Source of the DNA: Candidatus Dojkabacteria bacterium
GTDB taxonomy: Bacteria > Patescibacteriota > Dojkabacteria > SC72 > T1SED10-24
Direction of reading: 5' to 3'
Length of the DNA stretch: 9,098 nt
NCBI GenBank assembly: GCA_003560355.1
Contig: PWIP01000005.1
Span: 1 to 9,098, forward strand
Positions 6,519-9,098 of this stretch are shown here, piece by piece. The notes under the pieces were generated by a model. The model made no database searches, was not told where the DNA came from, and saw nothing but the letters and a program-made list of their open reading frames with translations. The stretch's first letter is position 1. Every line of letters begins with the position of its first letter. The translations under genes were made by a program, and so were the position numbers.

Positions 6519-6546
6519 AACTTTTAAATCACAAGAAAGAGTGCAG

Positions 6547-7182
6547 GTGTCCATTACTGAAAAACAAGAAAAAACTTTAAGCTTTATTAGGGATTATTTC
6601 TTAGACAAAGGTATAGCCCCATCGTTATCCGAGTTGCAGGAAGCTTTAAGCATAAACACGAAAAGGGGTGTTGTTACACACCTTGAGGCTCTGGAGAAGA
6701 AAGGCTTTATTATAAGAACAGGAGGAGCACGAGGCATACAAATACAAGGCGAAGAGAATTATGAGTACCTTATAGGTATACCCATACTAGGCTATGCCAA
6801 TGCAGGTACACCCTTAGCTACTGCACAAGAAGATTATATTGGAAAATTAAAAATAGATAGCAAATTATTAAAAAAAAAATCAGATCTATTTAGCCTAATA
6901 GTAAAAGGTGATTCCATGAATAAGCATTGTATAAATAATGTAAGTATGTCAAATGGTAATTACGCTATTATAGACAAAGGGGCTGAAATAAATGACGGTG
7001 ATGCTATTTTAGCTATAATAGATAACTCTGCGACAATAAAAATTTTTAAAAAACAAAATGACGTTATCATATTATATCCAAACTCATATAATAAAAGTCA
7101 TCAACCCATATATTTAGACAAAGGTAGAGAAAACATAATAAATGGAAAGGTAATTAGTGTTTTTCAAAATCCCACACTATAA
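6547..7182 (+). CDS. lexA: LexA repressor, SOS regulator
   Basis: LexA binds SOS operators as a dimer and cleaves itself when RecA filaments form on damaged DNA. This 211-residue protein has an N-terminal winged-helix domain (3-66; ITEKQEKTLSFIRDYF, then SLSELQEAL and the recognition-helix region VVTHLEALEKKGFI) and a peptidase S24 domain. The cleavage site is A86-G87 in GYANAGTP, the nucleophile S123 in KGDSMN, and the general base K165 in SATIKIFKK. Compared with the common GDSMIDAGILDGDY pattern there are about four extra residues after S123. The GTG at 6547 is preferred because the protein then starts MSITEKQ as LexA usually does, with AAAGAG before it; the in-frame TTG 6481 would lie in the promoter. 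Probably autoregulated and independent of sufD. Confidence 0.92.
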   Translation: MSITEKQEKTLSFIRDYFLDKGIAPSLSELQEALSINTKRGVVTHLEALEKKGFIIRTGGARGIQIQGEENYEYLIGIPILGYANAGTPLATAQEDYIGKLKIDSKLLKKKSDLFSLIVKGDSMNKHCINNVSMSNGNYAIIDKGAEINDGDAILAIIDNSATIKIFKKQNDVIILYPNSYNKSHQPIYLDKGRENIINGKVISVFQNPTL

Positions 7183-7247
7183 TACTCGCCAAGAACAAAT
7201 CTTTTTGTTACAATGATTCGTTCATCATTAAAAAAGTTGTTTAAAAA
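7183..7247 (+). other. lexA-RSH spacer with two AT-rich inverted repeats
   Basis: The 65-bp gap contains AACAAA-TCTT-TTTGTT (7195-7210) and AATGAT-TCGTTC-ATCATT (7212-7229). Both stems are almost pure A/T and no T-tract follows, so neither is a convincing terminator. A weak promoter (TTGTTA 7205-7210, TTAAAA 7228-7233) is possible. Co-transcription of lexA and the RSH gene cannot be excluded. Confidence 0.3.
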
Positions 7248-8732
7248 ATGAAAAATAATTTAGATATTTTAATAAAACAATTAATTGAAAAAATTCCTCA
7301 AGATTATCAAGAGGTAGTTTTGGACAGTATAGCCTGGGCAAAAAAAGAATACGAAGGACACAACAGACTTTCGGGAGAAAATTGCATTTTCCATGCTCTC
7401 AGAGTTGCAAACACAGCAACTGACTTACACTTAGATACAGATAGCGCTATTACTTCAATACTTCATTGTATTTTAAGCGATGAACATGATGAAAATAGAG
7501 AAAGAATGTACGAAGAAATAGAGATGAAATTTGGTAAAGAAGTTATAGACCTATTAGAAAATCTTCACATGATAAATAGGGGTACAGATAGCGATGAAAC
7601 TGGGAGGAAAATAATAACGAGATATGTATTGAGAAATTCTAAGGATATTAGACCAATTTTAATAAAAATCTTTGATGTGCTAGACGATGTACGCACAATT
7701 CAATATCTTCCTGAGGAAGCAATCAAACTAAAAGCAAAAAAAGTCTTTGATATCTATGGACCTCTATGTTCCTATTTAAACTTAGAGCCTATTAAAAAAG
7801 AAATAGAAGAAATTGTATTTAAACACACTAAACCCGAAGAATATTTAGTAATAGAAGAAAAAATGAAAGAAGAGTCTCTTGATGAAAACCTTTTAGAACG
7901 TTATATAAAAGAACTTGAGGAGCTAACTAACATTTTGGATTATAAACCGAAAATCTTTGGAAGGATTAAAAGTAAATACAGTATGTACAATAAGCTCAAG
8001 AAATTAGAAAATGAAGGTAAGGGAACTGCTCTTTCTACAATTAAAGACAGAATGGCGATATCAGTAATTACACGCTCAAAAGATGATTGCTTTCTAGTAG
8101 GTTTAGCTCTTGAGGAAAAGACAAAAATTGATGAAAAAGAAACAAATGACTATATTACAGAGCCAAAACCTAATGGTTTCCAAGCTTTGCAAATGAGCAT
8201 TTCATCCCCAAGAATAAAAGATATGTTTGTAGAGGTACAAATTTTGACCCATAAAATGTACTATGTAAATACCTATGGCCCCGCTTCCCATATTGCGTAT
8301 AAAGCAAGTAAGAAAAGGTTTGCAAAGCCTACAGACTCATTTGATTGGTTAGAAGTACTTCACAAACAAATAATCAATTGTCAAACATTAAGCAAACAAG
8401 CCCGCTCAGTTCCAATACAGGCCGAAATTTTTGATGACTATATATATGTTTTTACTCCCAAAGGAAGGATTATAGAGTTAGTTAAGGATGCAACAGCTTT
8501 GGATTTTGCATATAGAGTACATACAAAAGTTGGGCACAATGCAACGTTTGCGCAAATAAATGAAGAAACAAAGGAACTTTCAACAAAATTAGAAACAGGC
8601 GATATTGTAAAAATCATAACCTCTAAACAAGATAAATATCCAAATAGAAAATGGATGGAATTTGCAATTGCAGATTCAACAAAGGAAAAAATAAGAAAAG
8701 CACTAAAGAATAAACCTACAGTAGGGAAGTAA
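7248..8732 (+). CDS. RelA/SpoT homologue (RSH), HD-synthetase-TGS, short form with altered active sites
   Basis: RSH proteins make and degrade (p)ppGpp in the stringent response. This 494-residue protein has an HD-hydrolase region (about 25-180), a synthetase domain (about 230-355) and a TGS domain (396-458), and stops soon after; the helical, zinc-finger and ACT domains of full RSH (about 740 residues) are missing. In the hydrolase, H49 is present but the HD pair is H73-C74, the following ED is S77-D78, and the usual KLADRLHNMRT is KIFDVLDDVRT (140-150). In the synthetase, GRIKSKYSMYNK (238-249), D267, K307 and E329 are kept, but AxRVI is AISVI (S272), FKDYI is TNDYI (N300), NGYQSLH is NGFQALQ (F311, Q315) and QIRT is QILT (L333). 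The hydrolase is probably inactive and the synthetase doubtful. No Shine-Dalgarno precedes the ATG. It overlaps the convergent gene by 17 bp. Confidence 0.88.
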   Translation: MKNNLDILIKQLIEKIPQDYQEVVLDSIAWAKKEYEGHNRLSGENCIFHALRVANTATDLHLDTDSAITSILHCILSDEHDENRERMYEEIEMKFGKEVIDLLENLHMINRGTDSDETGRKIITRYVLRNSKDIRPILIKIFDVLDDVRTIQYLPEEAIKLKAKKVFDIYGPLCSYLNLEPIKKEIEEIVFKHTKPEEYLVIEEKMKEESLDENLLERYIKELEELTNILDYKPKIFGRIKSKYSMYNKLKKLENEGKGTALSTIKDRMAISVITRSKDDCFLVGLALEEKTKIDEKETNDYITEPKPNGFQALQMSISSPRIKDMFVEVQILTHKMYYVNTYGPASHIAYKASKKRFAKPTDSFDWLEVLHKQIINCQTLSKQARSVPIQAEIFDDYIYVFTPKGRIIELVKDATALDFAYRVHTKVGHNATFAQINEETKELSTKLETGDIVKIITSKQDKYPNRKWMEFAIADSTKEKIRKALKNKPTVGK

Positions 8733-9098
8733 CATCTGGTTCATCAATTATTTCATAACCATCAAACACATTACTCTCGTCTATATCGTCAATTTCATTA
8801 AAAGAGAATTCAAAAGTACATATCTTCTCATCATCATTAAAAACCCTTATCTCTGAAATATAGTTCGTATCTAAGTCTAAAACTATTTCAGTACGTACAC
8901 TATATTTTTGTAGCTCACTTTTCGGTGTATAAAAAAACCATTCCCACTCCCAAGTATCTTCATCTATTTGAGTTATGAAATCTTTATTTCTAGAATAATC
9001 ATCAATCAAATCCTGAAGTATATGCTGACCGAGGTAGGATTTATAATAAAAATCGGATGTTTGTGTTACAGGGAAATACTCTTTTGTTTGTAATAAAA
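8716..9098 (-). CDS. Unknown acidic protein, C-terminal part (5' end beyond window)
   Basis: The frame stays open from the right edge of the window to the TAG at 8716-8718, showing at least 126 residues. The TTG at 9009 that could serve as a start is therefore probably internal, because unbroken coding-like sequence (FYYKSYLGQHILQDLI) precedes it. I do not recognise a family. Visible features are a Trp-rich stretch DTWEWEWFFYTP, an alternating hydrophobic/polar segment RTEIVLDLDTNYISEIRVF suggesting beta strands, and a very acidic tail (NEIDDIDESNVFDGYEIIDE). The seen part has no membrane helix; whether it has a signal peptide depends on the missing N-terminus. Its 3' end overlaps the RSH gene by 17 bp on the opposite strand. 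Coding status is likely but rests on frame length and composition alone. Confidence 0.6.
   Translation of the reverse strand, partial: LLQTKEYFPVTQTSDFYYKSYLGQHILQDLIDDYSRNKDFITQIDEDTWEWEWFFYTPKSELQKYSVRTEIVLDLDTNYISEIRVFNDDEKICTFEFSFNEIDDIDESNVFDGYEIIDEPDVTSLL

Noticed and set aside
6481..6546. Longer LexA starting at TTG 6481
   Set aside because: The added residues do not look like LexA and this DNA carries the promoter and repeat boxes; GTG 6547 gives the family's normal N-terminus.
7195..7229. AT-rich hairpins after lexA as terminator or operator
   Set aside because: The stems have almost no G/C, no T-run follows, and such repeats are expected by chance at this base composition.
1..9098. 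CRISPR array, insertion sequence, prophage, toxin-antitoxin or defence island
   Set aside because: No regularly spaced repeats, transposase, integrase, terminal inverted repeats or toxin-antitoxin pair were seen on either strand.

Overview
The window is an AT-rich stretch (about one third GC by eye) of a compact bacterial genome read with the standard code: UGA ends sufB exactly where the family ends. The combination of an RNHCP zinc-ribbon protein, a DUF5667-type exported protein, a YibE/F protein, short intergenic gaps, few clear Shine-Dalgarno sites and reduced versions of SufD and the RelA/SpoT homologue suggests a small-genome lineage such as the Candidate Phyla Radiation (Patescibacteria). 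That placement is inference; no marker here fixes a phylum.

Left part (1-2520): the 3' end of an FtsX-type ABC transporter permease gene runs into a convergent yibE/F-like membrane protein gene, and their ends overlap by 23 bp. yibE/F diverges from a small RNHCP zinc-ribbon gene across 41 bp that appears to hold overlapping promoters on the two strands. The RNHCP gene in turn overlaps a convergent HAD-phosphatase-like gene by 4 bp.

Middle (2521-3978): reading leftward on the minus strand come a small Tic20/DUF4870-like membrane protein with a good promoter and a rho-independent terminator, then tRNA-Pro(UGG) with its own -10 box and encoded CCA, then an exported coiled-coil DUF5667-type protein, then the HAD gene. 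No terminator is visible after the tRNA, so tRNA and mRNA may share a transcript.

Right part (3979-9098): a tightly overlapped sufC-sufB-sufD iron-sulfur cluster assembly operon on the plus strand. SufC and SufB are full length, but SufD is only 150 residues and keeps just the last turns of the beta-helix and the C-terminal SufC-binding end. It is followed by lexA, whose promoter carries two GTATAC boxes one helical turn apart, and by a RelA/SpoT homologue that ends after the TGS domain and has substitutions at key positions of both the hydrolase and the synthetase sites. A convergent gene of unknown function enters from the right edge and overlaps the RelA/SpoT homologue gene by 17 bp.

The right half groups three stress-related functions: Fe-S assembly, SOS control and a stringent-response-like protein. 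No transposon, CRISPR array, prophage or new defence system is visible. The most unusual material is the reduced SufD, the doubly altered RelA/SpoT homologue and the lexA control region.
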